In this document: piece by piece, positions 18,048 to 27,966 of the stretch
Layout: each line of letters opens with the position of its first letter
Numbering within the stretch: position 1 is the first letter of the stretch
Source of the DNA: Nanobdellota archaeon
Lineage (GTDB): Archaea > Nanobdellota > Nanobdellia > SCGC-AAA011-G17 > PNOQ01
Assembly (NCBI GenBank): GCA_018829185.1
Contig: JAHJUI010000011.1
Coordinates: 1-35,591 of the forward strand
DNA: 35,591 bases
Direction: 5' to 3'
Notes under the pieces: generated by a model
Databases searched by the model: none
What the model was told of the DNA's origin: nothing
What the model saw: only the letters and a program-made list of their open reading frames with translations
Made by a program: the position numbers and the translations under genes

Positions 18048-21000
18048 ATTTTTAAAGAAATAATTTTAGAAACGCCTTGTTGCATTGATACTCCATAGAC
18101 TTGGTGTGCTTCTGATATAATTGCGTCATTATGGGAAATTACAATATATTGGGCATTACTTGAATATTGATTGATTAGTTGTGATAATTTTTCTGAGTTT
18201 GTTTTGTCTAGTGCTGCATCTACTTCGTCTAATAAGTAGAATGAAGCTGGTTGTAGCTCTTGAATAGCAAAAATGAAAGCTAGAGCTGCTAATGTTTTTT
18301 CTCCACCTGAAAGACTCCTAATATCTAAGTATTTGTGTGTTCCATGTAATCTTACATTGATTTCTACTCCCCCCTCTAAAGGTTCTTCTTTATTTTCCAT
18401 TTCTAAGAAAGCTTCTCCTTTTTTTGTTAATAATGAGAAAATTTCTTGGAATTGACTTTTTAATTGTCTAAATGTTTTCATGAAAACTGCTGCTTTTTTA
18501 GAATCTATTTCAGCTATTAATGAAAGAACATCTTCTTTTTCTGATTTTAATTTTGCTTGTTTTTCTACTAATGATTTATGCTCTGTTTCTAATCTTTCAT
18601 ATACTTCTAAGGCACGCATGTTTACACTACCTAATCTTGCCACCATTGTTTCGAATTCTTTGATTTCTGTTTTTAATTGATCTAGGTTCATTCCTCTTCT
18701 TATCTTTCCATCTTTAAATTGTTCAAATTCTTCATTCAGACCATCTATTTTTGCGATTATGGTTGCTTTTTTAATTGATAGTTCATTTTTCTTTAGTTCT
18801 AATTGTCTTATTCTTTCATTTTCTTTATCTATGCCCAGTTCTTTATTTTGAATATCTTCTGAGAATTTATTTCTTTTTGTTGCTAGGTCTTTGAATTTTC
18901 CATAGAAATCAACTTCTTTCTTTTGTCTTTGTTTTAAATCTTTATTTTTTACAATTAATAGTTGGATTAAATTTGTTAATTCGTTTTTGAAATCTTCATT
19001 TTCTTTACCTTGGGATTTTAGAATTTGATCTATTCTTTGAGATTCTGTTTTTATCATTGAGACTTGATTATCTATATTTGTAATTTCAGATTTTTTATGA
19101 AGGATTTCTTCTTTAATTTTATTTTGTTTTTCATTTAAAGTGTTTAAACCAGAAGTAATTGTTGGATCTTTCATTAGTTTATCTCTGATTATTAATGATT
19201 GTTTTTTTAATTGAGTGATTTCATTGAAATTGGTTTTTAATTTATTTTCTACATCTTTTATGTCATTTGTTACTTCTTTTTGTTGGTTTTCTAAAGCTAT
19301 TTTTTCTTCTTCTATTTGGGTTATATCTATTTCTAATCCTAAGCTCTTTTCTAGCTTTATTATTGATCCTTCGTATTCTGCTTTTTCATGTCTTAAGTTT
19401 GTTATTTTTTCTTCTGCTTGATCTCTTTTTTCTCCTAAGCTAGTTATTATCTTTGATAATCTCGTTGTTTCTTGTTCCAATTCTTTTATTTTAATATTAA
19501 TTTCTTTTTCAGAGAATTTGCCTTGTTTTTTTCTGTAACCCCCAATCATTGCTCCACTTGGTTCCATCAAATCTCCTTCTAAAGTTACCATTCTAGTCCT
19601 TCCTATTCCTATTTTTCTTGCAGTTTCTATGTTATCTACAATTACAGTATTTCCTAGAACATATGAGAATATATTTTTGAATTTTAGATCATATTTTATT
19701 ACTTCATGAGCTAAACCTTTTATTCCCTCTGATTTTATGTTTTCTTGAGGTTTTCTAGCTTTTATTTTGTTAATTGGTAGGAAATTAACTACTCCTAACC
19801 TGTTTTGTTTTAGCATTTGTATTAACCTAGCTGCTGTTACATCATTATCTACTACTATGCTATTTGCTCTTGCCCCAGCTGCTACTTCAATTGCTAAAGA
19901 ATATTCTTGAGGTACTTCTGCTAAACTTGATACTAATCCGTAGACTCCCTTTTGTTTGTCTTTGATTATTTTCTTTATTGCTTGGTTATTTGATAAATGT
20001 GCTTGTTGACTTAGGTTTTTTGCCTTAAGTTCTGCTAAATTTTGATTTTCTGAAACTAATTTTGATCTTGCTGCATGAAGTTGGGTTGCTAGCATAGAAT
20101 CATCTGTAAGTCTTTTACTTAGTTCTTTTACTGAGTTTTCAAATTTAGTTTTTAATTCTTCTATTTTTGAAGAGTCTTTGCTTTCTTTTATTTTATTTAG
20201 GTTTACTTTTATGGTGTCTAAATGATAGGTTGCTTTATCTTTTTCTCTGACTAATTCTGCTTTTTCTTCTTGTAGTTCTTGAATATTATTTGAAACATAA
20301 TCTACTTTTTGTTCTATTTCTTCTATTTTTGTTGAGAAATCGCCTATGTTTTCAATTTTATGTTTTTTCTTAAATATTTGTAATTCTTTTAGAATTGTGT
20401 TTTCTGAGCTATGTATTTTTTCTATTTCATTTGTTATTTCTTTTTTATTTTTTGTTAATTCTGATATTTTTGTGTTTGTTTCATTTAAAGATGTTTTTAA
20501 TTGGATTGCTCTTGCTTTTATTTTTTCTATTTCATTTTGGACTGTTTCTTGTCTTGCATTGTATTTTGCAATATCTTCTTTTAAAGTGCTTATTTCATCT
20601 CTTAATAATAATTGTTCTTTTTCTCCTTTTTCTTCTAATTGAATGTTAATATTTGTGATTTCATTTCTTTTTTCTTGGATTGCGTTTTTTATTTCTAAGA
20701 GTCTTTTGTTTACTACATTTATGTTTGTATCATATTTACTTATTTCTGATAATACTTTATTTCTTCTTTCTTCGTTTTCTTTTATTTCAATATTGATTAA
20801 AGTTGCTTTGTTGTCTTTTAATCTCCCTTGTAGTTCTTTGTAACGTTTTGCTTGATCACGTTCTTTTTTTAATTGTTTTAGGTTAGATTCTCTTTCTGTT
20901 AGGATTATACCTGATGAATTTAATCTTTCTTGAACTTTGTCAAGTTCTTTTAATGATTTTTCTTTTTTATCTTCATATACTGAGATTCCTGCTATTTCTT

Positions 21001-23083
21001 CTATTACTTCTCTTCTTGCTTCTGGCTTCATTTCCATGAAATGTACAATATCTCCTTGGAGAATTACGTTGTGACCATCTGGGTCTATTCTGGCTGCTGA
21101 GAGAGTATCTACTATTTGTTGTCTTGTCATTTTTTGGTCATTTAATTTGTAGATAGAATTTCCGTTTGGTCTGACTATTCTTGTTACTCTTACTTCCTTG
21201 TCATCTACTGGAAATTCTTTTTGAGAATTGTCAAAATGTACAGATACTTTTGCTTCTTTTGCTGGTCTGTTCTTTTTTCCACCATTGTAGATTAGGTTTG
21301 CTGATTTTTCTGCTCTCATTGATTTAGCTGAAGATTTTCCTAAGACGAAGCATAAAGCGTCCATTACATTGCTGTTGTGTACAAAAATTCCATTTCCTAT
21401 AAAATTATGACAATTTGGAATTTTTAGGTCGTATACATATGGTTCTCCTTTTACTTTTTTGATTTCTACAATCTGATCCCAGAAAATATCTGAATTAGCT
21501 AAATTTTTTAGGATATTTATTGTTTCTTTAGCTTCTTTTAAACGAGTGTTTATTTCTTTTTTGATTAAGTTGTATAAATTCTCTGCGTTTTTTGGTTTAG
21601 GATTGAATTTTTTGTGAACCCAATAAATTGTTATTCCTTGTTTGTGTAATCCTATATTTTTGCTGCAATAATTGAATTTTAATCCTAAGCTTTTGATTGA
21701 ATTTAAGAGTGAATTTCTATCTTTTTTTAGGTTTTTCTTTGTTTTTTCAAATACTTTTATTTTGTTATTAAAAATTAAAAGTGCTTCGTTAATACCTTTC
21801 CTTGTTAAACAACATCTATTTTCATTGTATGCTGAGAGTCTAGGGTATTTTTTTCTTAAGGGTTTGTAACTTATACAAAGAACCTGTTGACATTCTTTAA
21901 TTAATTTATTTGCTTCTTTTGGTATAACATCTACATTTGGATTTGTTATAATATTTAATTTTGCCCATTTTTTTAATCTTTCTTTTTTATGTTTACATTT
22001 TAAGGGGATATTTTCGTATAATAATTTTAATTTTTCTTTTCCTTCTATTGTTATGTGGTAATATGTTCTTTTTGTTTTATTTTTTGTGTTTGTTGCATAT
22101 TTTAGTTTACCCTTTTTTCTTGCTACAATTCCAAATCTTAGCAATGATAATTGAACTTGATTGGCTAATCTTTCGTTTTTTGTAACAAATTCGAAAGTTG
22201 GGTTATCTTTTCTTATTGAAGCATCACAATCAAATAAAGCTCCTAAGAAATTGGCAATTATTTGGTTGTTTGAAATTAATAATTCTGGTGGAATGTTTTT
22301 GTATAAACACGTTACTTTGTCTTTTGCTCTGAACAGTCTTTTTAAGAAGTCTGGTAGATTTTTATTCCAATAAATCAATCTTGTTGCTTTTCCTACTTTT
22401 TTTTCATATTTCAGTTCTAAATTGAATAATTTTTTTGCTAGGTTTTTGAAATCATTTAGAACATTTTCATCCATATTTACTAGTTCTATTCTATCTTTTG
22501 TTATGTATCCATCTCCTGTTAGGTATCCAACGAATCTAGCTAGTTCTTTGTTTATTTTCTTTTTTTCAAATTTGATTTCTTTTTTTATGTTTAAATTTAT
22601 TTTTCTTGGGGTTGCTATAAAATCTCCTGTTTTTAGTTTTCCTACAACTTCTGATTGAATTTTTGAATCTTTTAGTATCATAATTGGGTGACAGGCGGTT
22701 GTAGTTACTTCTTTTCCTGTTTTTGTTATTAGGGTGTATAAATGGGGTTCTCCTTTTCTTTTTATAAATGCAGAAATATTTTTTTTGATGACTTTCATTG
22801 AATTTGGTTTTAAGCCAAAAGTGTGAACTTTTTCTGGATTTTCTGGAGTGTAAACCCCGTCATCTAGCTTGATGTGCAGATTAGACTTTTTAAGGGCATT
22901 TTCTACTATTTCTCCAATTGGTTTTAATTCTCCGTTTTGTAACAAAACTTGGGTATTATAACTACACGATTTCCCACTGCCATTTGGTCCTATAATTATG
23001 TTATAATTATTTCCGAAAATAAGCTCAGTGTGATTGGCAAATGATTTGAAACCTTTGGCTGTAAGTTTAGTTATAATAGTCAT
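18044..23083 (-). CDS. smc: Chromosome segregation SMC ATPase containing an intein
   Basis: N-term TKLTAKGFKSFANHTELIFGNNYNIIIGPNGSGKS / SNVMDALCFVLGKSSAKSMR; hinge GLVSSLAEVPQEYSLAIEVAAGAR; C-term LSGGEKTLAALAFIFAIQELQPASFYLLDEVDAALD. Extein about 1148 aa. Confidence 0.97.
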   Translation of the reverse strand: MTIITKLTAKGFKSFANHTELIFGNNYNIIIGPNGSGKSCSYNTQVLLQNGELKPIGEIVENALKKSNLHIKLDDGVYTPENPEKVHTFGLKPNSMKVIKKNISAFIKRKGEPHLYTLITKTGKEVTTTACHPIMILKDSKIQSEVVGKLKTGDFIATPRKINLNIKKEIKFEKKKINKELARFVGYLTGDGYITKDRIELVNMDENVLNDFKNLAKKLFNLELKYEKKVGKATRLIYWNKNLPDFLKRLFRAKDKVTCLYKNIPPELLISNNQIIANFLGALFDCDASIRKDNPTFEFVTKNERLANQVQLSLLRFGIVARKKGKLKYATNTKNKTKRTYYHITIEGKEKLKLLYENIPLKCKHKKERLKKWAKLNIITNPNVDVIPKEANKLIKECQQVLCISYKPLRKKYPRLSAYNENRCCLTRKGINEALLIFNNKIKVFEKTKKNLKKDRNSLLNSIKSLGLKFNYCSKNIGLHKQGITIYWVHKKFNPKPKNAENLYNLIKKEINTRLKEAKETINILKNLANSDIFWDQIVEIKKVKGEPYVYDLKIPNCHNFIGNGIFVHNSNVMDALCFVLGKSSAKSMRAEKSANLIYNGGKKNRPAKEAKVSVHFDNSQKEFPVDDKEVRVTRIVRPNGNSIYKLNDQKMTRQQIVDTLSAARIDPDGHNVILQGDIVHFMEMKPEARREVIEEIAGISVYEDKKEKSLKELDKVQERLNSSGIILTERESNLKQLKKERDQAKRYKELQGRLKDNKATLINIEIKENEERRNKVLSEISKYDTNINVVNKRLLEIKNAIQEKRNEITNINIQLEEKGEKEQLLLRDEISTLKEDIAKYNARQETVQNEIEKIKARAIQLKTSLNETNTKISELTKNKKEITNEIEKIHSSENTILKELQIFKKKHKIENIGDFSTKIEEIEQKVDYVSNNIQELQEEKAELVREKDKATYHLDTIKVNLNKIKESKDSSKIEELKTKFENSVKELSKRLTDDSMLATQLHAARSKLVSENQNLAELKAKNLSQQAHLSNNQAIKKIIKDKQKGVYGLVSSLAEVPQEYSLAIEVAAGARANSIVVDNDVTAARLIQMLKQNRLGVVNFLPINKIKARKPQENIKSEGIKGLAHEVIKYDLKFKNIFSYVLGNTVIVDNIETARKIGIGRTRMVTLEGDLMEPSGAMIGGYRKKQGKFSEKEINIKIKELEQETTRLSKIITSLGEKRDQAEEKITNLRHEKAEYEGSIIKLEKSLGLEIDITQIEEEKIALENQQKEVTNDIKDVENKLKTNFNEITQLKKQSLIIRDKLMKDPTITSGLNTLNEKQNKIKEEILHKKSEITNIDNQVSMIKTESQRIDQILKSQGKENEDFKNELTNLIQLLIVKNKDLKQRQKKEVDFYGKFKDLATKRNKFSEDIQNKELGIDKENERIRQLELKKNELSIKKATIIAKIDGLNEEFEQFKDGKIRRGMNLDQLKTEIKEFETMVARLGSVNMRALEVYERLETEHKSLVEKQAKLKSEKEDVLSLIAEIDSKKAAVFMKTFRQLKSQFQEIFSLLTKKGEAFLEMENKEEPLEGGVEINVRLHGTHKYLDIRSLSGGEKTLAALAFIFAIQELQPASFYLLDEVDAALDKTNSEKLSQLINQYSSNAQYIVISHNDAIISEAHQVYGVSMQQGVSKIISLKI
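21374..22966 (-). mobile_element. Intein (531 aa) with LAGLIDADG homing endonuclease, inserted in the SMC Walker A motif
   Basis: GPNGSGKS|CSYNTQVLLQNG..TTTACHPIMI..LARFVGYLTGDGYI..FLGALFDCDASI..YDLKIPNCHNFIGNGIFVHN|SNVMDALCF: Cys1, block B TxxH, two LAGLIDADG-like motifs, C-terminal HN, +1 Ser. Confidence 0.96.
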
Positions 23084-23880
23084 TGATCACCACCCTTTTT
23101 CCGAAGAGGTTTAGATTTATAAGGTTTTTGTTGAGGTTTTGCAAATATCCATAGGCTGTCAAAGAAACTTTCAAAAGATTTAGCAGTTTGTTCAGAAACT
23201 ATATGTATACAGGTGAATTCTTCTTCGTAGGAAAAGATAAAACTGTTGTTGTTTATTATCATAACCGCGGATGGACTGAATGTTGTTATTTCTCTTACTT
23301 CTGTGTATTTTATTTTTTTGAAGTATTCCCAGTATGGGGTGTTTTTATCAGAGAAAAGAATGAATGCTTTTTTCTTTAATTGTAACCTTCTTTTATGCCA
23401 TTTTTTCCAGAAGTTATTAAACTTTTCGTCTTTTGAAGATCTTATTCCCATAATTTTTATTTCTTTTCCTTGTTCTAATGCTTCATAAACAACTGTTGCA
23501 ATTCCTTTAAATCCTTTTACTAAGGAGACGTTTTCTGGTTTTGTTGCATGTTTTTTTAATTCTTCTAGATGGGGTAGTATTTTTTCCAATTCTTTTTCTT
23601 GTTTTTCTAGATGTTTTTTATTATCTTGAAGGTAATTTAAAATCATCTTTGGGTCGTTTGCAATGAAATGTTTTATGTTATTTTCATATACAACTTTTAC
23701 TAAGCCTTTATCTACTAATTTGTATAAAGTTTCGTATATTTTTCCACCAGAGATTTTAGCTTGTCTTACTATTTCTCCGCTTTTTGCTTTTCCTAATTTT
23801 AGTAATGCTAAGTAAGTTAGAACTTCATTTTTGGTTAATCCTGCTTCTTCTAGTAAATTTTCATACATTCTACTTACCAC
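23080..23880 (-). CDS. TrmB-family transcriptional regulator
   Basis: LLEEAGLTKNEVLTYLALLKLGKAKSGEIVRQAKISGGKIYETLYKLVDKGLVKVV HTH; EALEQGKEIKIMGIRSS effector-domain-like; 4-nt overlap with smc. Confidence 0.85.
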   Translation of the reverse strand: MVSRMYENLLEEAGLTKNEVLTYLALLKLGKAKSGEIVRQAKISGGKIYETLYKLVDKGLVKVVYENNIKHFIANDPKMILNYLQDNKKHLEKQEKELEKILPHLEELKKHATKPENVSLVKGFKGIATVVYEALEQGKEIKIMGIRSSKDEKFNNFWKKWHKRRLQLKKKAFILFSDKNTPYWEYFKKIKYTEVREITTFSPSAVMIINNNSFIFSYEEEFTCIHIVSEQTAKSFESFFDSLWIFAKPQQKPYKSKPLRKKGGDQ

Positions 23881-23958
23881 TAGGTGGGAGGCAGTATTTA
23901 AATATAACTATATTCATATTACTACTATGAAAGAATAACACAATGGAGGTGTTAAAAA

Positions 23959-24249
23959 ATGGGAATACATTATAAAAAAGCAGCATATAGGGTAGATATT
24001 AATGTTTTAGGAACTAGATTTCATACGTTTACTGGAGATTTAGGAACTGCTCTTTGTATAACTAAAAGAATGGAGAGAGAAGAACACCACCCTCAAATTT
24101 ATGAAATTCCAGTAAAAGAGTATAGACCTCATAGGCCTGCAGGTAGACATATAGAATTAATTTATCAGAATGATGAAATATTCGGAACAAAGTCACCAAA
24201 ATCTTTGGAAGACTTAGAAAAATTAGTTGAAGCTGGAGAGAATAAATAA
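23959..24249 (+). CDS. Hypothetical protein (96 aa)
   Basis: SD ggaggtg before the ATG; no family recognised. Confidence 0.7.
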   Translation: MGIHYKKAAYRVDINVLGTRFHTFTGDLGTALCITKRMEREEHHPQIYEIPVKEYRPHRPAGRHIELIYQNDEIFGTKSPKSLEDLEKLVEAGENK

Positions 24250-24253
24250 TTTT

Positions 24254-25591
24254 TTATTTTTTCAAAATTCCTTTAGCAGCAATAATTCCGTTTGCTGCAG
24301 CGCCTACAATGTTTCCAGATAGTCCTGCACCATCGCCAGCGAAGTAAAGGTTTTTTATTTTGCTTTCTAAGAATTTGTCTGTTTCTATCCTTGCTGAGCG
24401 AAATTTGATTTCTGGGCCATATAATAATGTTGAGTCTGATGCTATTCCTGGCATTACTTTGTCTAGCTTTTCTAAACCTTCAATTAAGTTTCTCATTACT
24501 CTTGCAGGAAATATCATGCTTAAATCTCCAGGTGTTACATCTTTAAAAGAAGGTATTACATAACTTTTTTTGATTCTGTACCATGTGCTTCTTCTACCAT
24601 TTTTCAAATCTCTAAATCTTTGTAATATTGGTTTGTTTCCACCAATTAGATTTGCTACTCTTCCAATTGCTTCACCATAACTAATTGTGTTTGAGACTGG
24701 TTCTGTAAGTTTAACTTTTGTGACTAATGCGAAATTGCTATTGTTTGATTTAACATTCGAGTTAGAATGTCCGTTTACGAAAACAAAATCATCATATTCC
24801 TCTTTTGATACGTAACCATTTGGGCAAGGGCAGAATGTTCTTACAGTGTCATCGAAATGATCTGATTGTAATTTGAATATTGATTCATACATTGTTTTTG
24901 AGTATTCTTCCATTATTTGTGATGGGAATTCTACTCTTACTCCGACCCATATTGATTGAAATGTAAATTCTAAACCTAATCTCTTTGCTTCATCCCTCAT
25001 CCATAATGCACCTATTCTTCCTGGCGCTACTAAGACATATTTTGCAAGTAAATCTCCTTTTGGAGTTTTAACTCCTTTAATTTCATTATTTTCTGTTAGA
25101 ATTTGGCTAACCTCTAAATTAGTGTAAATTTTAACTCCTTTTTCTTCTAAATACATTTCGAATTTCTGCATTACTTTCGGTAGTTTGTCTGAGCCGACAT
25201 GTCTTAATTTTCTTACAATTAGGTTAATTCCTTCTTTTTTTGTTCTGGCAACTAATTCATTTACTTTTTCCATGTCTTTGGGATAATAATCTGAATCTAC
25301 TCCAAATCTTGTGAAAATTTGATCAACATAATCTAAAAATGTTTGATATTCTTCTTCATCATAGAAATCTAGAAGTTTTTCATGGCTTAAAACTGGGGTG
25401 AAATGCAATTTACCGTCGGAGAATAAGCCACTACCACCAATGCCACACATTACGTCTGTTCTTTCTCTTGTTTTTGAGCTTTTTCCTTTGTCAATTAAAC
25501 AGACTTTTATTTCTGGTTTTTGGGTAATTAACTCATATGCTGCAAATAAGCCAGCTGGCCCACCTCCTACTATAATTACGTCGTAATTCAT
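24254..25591 (-). CDS. NAD(P)/FAD-dependent oxidoreductase
   Basis: NYDVIIVGGGPAGLFAAYELI; MCGIGGSGLFSDGKLHF; LYFAGDGAGLSGNIVGAAANGIIAAKGI. Confidence 0.9.
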   Translation of the reverse strand: MNYDVIIVGGGPAGLFAAYELITQKPEIKVCLIDKGKSSKTRERTDVMCGIGGSGLFSDGKLHFTPVLSHEKLLDFYDEEEYQTFLDYVDQIFTRFGVDSDYYPKDMEKVNELVARTKKEGINLIVRKLRHVGSDKLPKVMQKFEMYLEEKGVKIYTNLEVSQILTENNEIKGVKTPKGDLLAKYVLVAPGRIGALWMRDEAKRLGLEFTFQSIWVGVRVEFPSQIMEEYSKTMYESIFKLQSDHFDDTVRTFCPCPNGYVSKEEYDDFVFVNGHSNSNVKSNNSNFALVTKVKLTEPVSNTISYGEAIGRVANLIGGNKPILQRFRDLKNGRRSTWYRIKKSYVIPSFKDVTPGDLSMIFPARVMRNLIEGLEKLDKVMPGIASDSTLLYGPEIKFRSARIETDKFLESKIKNLYFAGDGAGLSGNIVGAAANGIIAAKGILKK

Positions 25592-25592
25592 C

Positions 25593-26807
25593 TTAACTCC
25601 AAGGTTCTTTTAGAACAATAATATCATTTCTTTCTGCCCCAGTGCAGATTATTGAGAATTTTGCATCTGTTAATTCTTCTATTCTTTTTATGTATTTTTT
25701 TGCGTTTTCTGGTAATTCATCGTAATTTTTAATTCCTGCTGTTGTTTGTCCTTTCCAACCAGGTAATGTTTCATATATTGGTTTTGCTTTTCTTAGCATT
25801 AATCCATCTGCTGGAGCAATATCATATTCTTTTCCATTGATTTCATATTTTGTGCAGATTTTTAATTCTTCTAAATGATCTAGGACATCTAGTTTTGTTA
25901 ATATTAATGAATTAAATCCATTTACTAGGATAGAATGTCTTAAAACTGGGATGTCTTGCCAACCACACCTTCTTGGCCTTCCTGTTGTTGCTCCGAATTC
26001 TTTGCCATGATCTCTTAGAATATTTCCGCTTTCACCATCATCTTGTGTTGGTAATGGACTGATTCCGGTTCTGTCAACCCTTGTGATATATGCTTTTACT
26101 ACTCCTAAGCATTTGTTTATTAAATGAGGCCCAATTCCTGAGCCTGTTGGTGCCCCTGAGACAACTGCATTTGAACTTGTTGTGTATGGGTGTGATCCAA
26201 AATCAACATCTAGCCAGGTTCCTTGCGCCCCTTCAAATAAAATATTTTTATTATCTTTGATTGCATCGTTTAATAGTTTTGAAACATTTGTGATTAATGG
26301 TTTTGCCCATCCTTGTTCTTTTAGATAATCTATGTTTTCTTTTACTTTATCTCTGGATATATCTTCATGTAAGAAATCTACGTTTAGAATATCTATCATT
26401 CTTATTCCTTCTCTTGCTGCTTTTCTAATGTAAGTTGGTCTTATCCCCCTTCCGGTTGATTCTGCTTTTTCAGTTTTAGAAGATTCCATGTCTTCTGGGA
26501 GAATTATGTTTGCTAATTCACTTATGAATATCTTTGGGTTTATGTTATCTGCTTTTAGTTTGTCTATTTCTTCTTTTAGCTTTTCTAGGGAAATAACTGT
26601 TCCATTGCCAATTACACAGATTTTGTCTCTTAGAACTCCTGATGGGACGTAGTGCAATATTGTTGTTTTTCCGTTTACAACTAGGGTGTGACCTGCGTTT
26701 CCACCACCGTTGTATCTTACAACATAATCTGCTTTTTTAGCTAGAAGATCGACTATTTTGCCTTTTCCTTCATCGCCCCATTGACATCCAGTTATTGCTA
26801 TATTCAT
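25593..26807 (-). CDS. purA: Adenylosuccinate synthetase
   Basis: ITGCQWGDEGKGKIVDLLAKKADYVVRYNGGGNAGHT; FEGAQGTWLDVDFGSHPYTTSSN; TTGRPRRCGW. Confidence 0.97.
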   Translation of the reverse strand: MNIAITGCQWGDEGKGKIVDLLAKKADYVVRYNGGGNAGHTLVVNGKTTILHYVPSGVLRDKICVIGNGTVISLEKLKEEIDKLKADNINPKIFISELANIILPEDMESSKTEKAESTGRGIRPTYIRKAAREGIRMIDILNVDFLHEDISRDKVKENIDYLKEQGWAKPLITNVSKLLNDAIKDNKNILFEGAQGTWLDVDFGSHPYTTSSNAVVSGAPTGSGIGPHLINKCLGVVKAYITRVDRTGISPLPTQDDGESGNILRDHGKEFGATTGRPRRCGWQDIPVLRHSILVNGFNSLILTKLDVLDHLEELKICTKYEINGKEYDIAPADGLMLRKAKPIYETLPGWKGQTTAGIKNYDELPENAKKYIKRIEELTDAKFSIICTGAERNDIIVLKEPWS

Positions 26808-26882
26808 GTAATCCCCTGAAAATAAACCCCGTTTTTCTTATTAAAGGTTTTCTGTTCTCGAGAATATAATTTGTAGTTGTGT

Positions 26883-27356
26883 TCAAATAAAACTAGCTAT
26901 TAAATCGCCAATATAATGGGTTACTATGATTACAATTATTGCAATTATCAAATGTTCAAAAATTATCTTATAAGTGTTCACTTTTTGTTCTTTCGCCATA
27001 TAATAACTAAAGATTGTTATTAATGTAAGGCCATAAACTATACTTACAATTATCGCTGTTGATAACGGAAGTAATAAAACAGGGATTATAAAAGTTAATG
27101 AGAAAATAAATTTTGTTAAAAAGGTTGTTATTGTTGATTCCCAAATTTGTTTTGTTGAATGGTGGTTTTCAAATTCTTCTGAAATATGGATTCCTAATGC
27201 ATCTGACATTGCATCTGCAATAGCTATTACTAAAATACCCCCTATAACAAACAAGGCTGAGTTTGTAGTTGCGTGTAATCCAACCATTAAACCAAGGGTG
27301 GTTATGATTCCTGACGTTAGGCCAAAACTAAAGCCTTTTTTAATGGAAACTCTCAT
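26883..27356 (-). CDS. VIT1/CCC1-like integral membrane protein
   Basis: GFSFGLTSGIITTLGLMVGLHA..IAIADAMSDALGIHISEEFEN, then multiple TM segments. Confidence 0.75.
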   Translation of the reverse strand: MRVSIKKGFSFGLTSGIITTLGLMVGLHATTNSALFVIGGILVIAIADAMSDALGIHISEEFENHHSTKQIWESTITTFLTKFIFSLTFIIPVLLLPLSTAIIVSIVYGLTLITIFSYYMAKEQKVNTYKIIFEHLIIAIIVIIVTHYIGDLIASFI

Positions 27357-27492
27357 GGTTAAAGTTGAAATATATTTGTTTATAAATGTGATTGTTTAAA
27401 ATTTCATTTAGCTTAATTGTTTTTAAAGATTATTAGGATTTAAAAAATAAGAAAAAATAAAGATTTTACTGAAAATTAAAAAACGGGCAAGA

Positions 27493-27540
27493 TTATTTCT
27501 TTTTTTTAGTTGCTTTCTTTGCTACTTTCTTTTTTGCCAT
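27493..27540 (-). CDS. Micro-ORF, 15-aa Lys-rich peptide MAKKKVAKKATKKKK
   Basis: ATG behind SD-like ggggtggt and a TATA-like gtttataagc about 50 nt upstream; below the ORF-track cutoff. Confidence 0.5.
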   Translation of the reverse strand: MAKKKVAKKATKKKK

Positions 27541-27601
27541 TTGGTTTACCACCCCTTGATTATTATTTTAATTTTATTGATTAGCTTGCTTATAAACTTA
27601 T

Positions 27602-27643
27602 CTTTTTTAAAAAAAGAAAAAATTTAGGTCACCGAAAGTAACC
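27602..27643 (-). terminator. Hairpin plus T-tract terminator downstream of the acidic micro-ORF
   Basis: Minus strand GGTTAC-TTTCG-GTGACC stem (27627-27643) followed by taaattttttctttttttaaaaa. Confidence 0.55.
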
Positions 27644-27654
27644 GTGATTTACTG

Positions 27655-27747
27655 TTAGTAGTCTTCATCTTCTTCGTCGTCAAAGTCTTTTTTATCTCCA
27701 GACTCTTCTTCATCTTCATCATCCATTTTATCCCATTTGTTAGACAT
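27655..27747 (-). CDS. Micro-ORF, 30-aa acidic peptide MSNKWDKMDDEDEEESGDKKDFDDEEDEDY
   Basis: Strong SD GGAGGT 8 nt before the ATG; own hairpin terminator; below the ORF-track cutoff. Confidence 0.65.
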   Translation of the reverse strand: MSNKWDKMDDEDEEESGDKKDFDDEEDEDY

Positions 27748-27890
27748 TTTAGATTACCTCCATTGGTTTATTTAGAAATATAGACAACTTGTTTTTAGCC
27801 CTATTAGAAATTATCTCCCTTATTTTTTAATTAAAATTTAACCACTATATTAGTATTTAAACTTTTCTAAATTGGAGAAGGATAGTTAGA

Positions 27891-27910
27891 TTTTAGAGCT
27901 GCGCTCAGCA
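27891..27910 (+). repeat. GC-rich dispersed repeat, partial copy A
   Basis: TTTTAGAGCTGCGCTCAGCA shares the first hairpin with copies B-D. Confidence 0.7.
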
Positions 27911-27966
27911 AAAAGCTTAAAAACAATTAAATTAAGTATACTATTTTAAGAAAAGGAGGTGAAAAA

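Noticed and set aside
18273-22658. Many plus-strand ORFs of 60-98 aa (e.g. 20346-20642, 22161-22373)
   Set aside because: All lie antisense within the well-supported smc/intein CDS; hydrophobic F/L/S-rich translations are the expected antisense of Lys/Glu/Asn-rich coding
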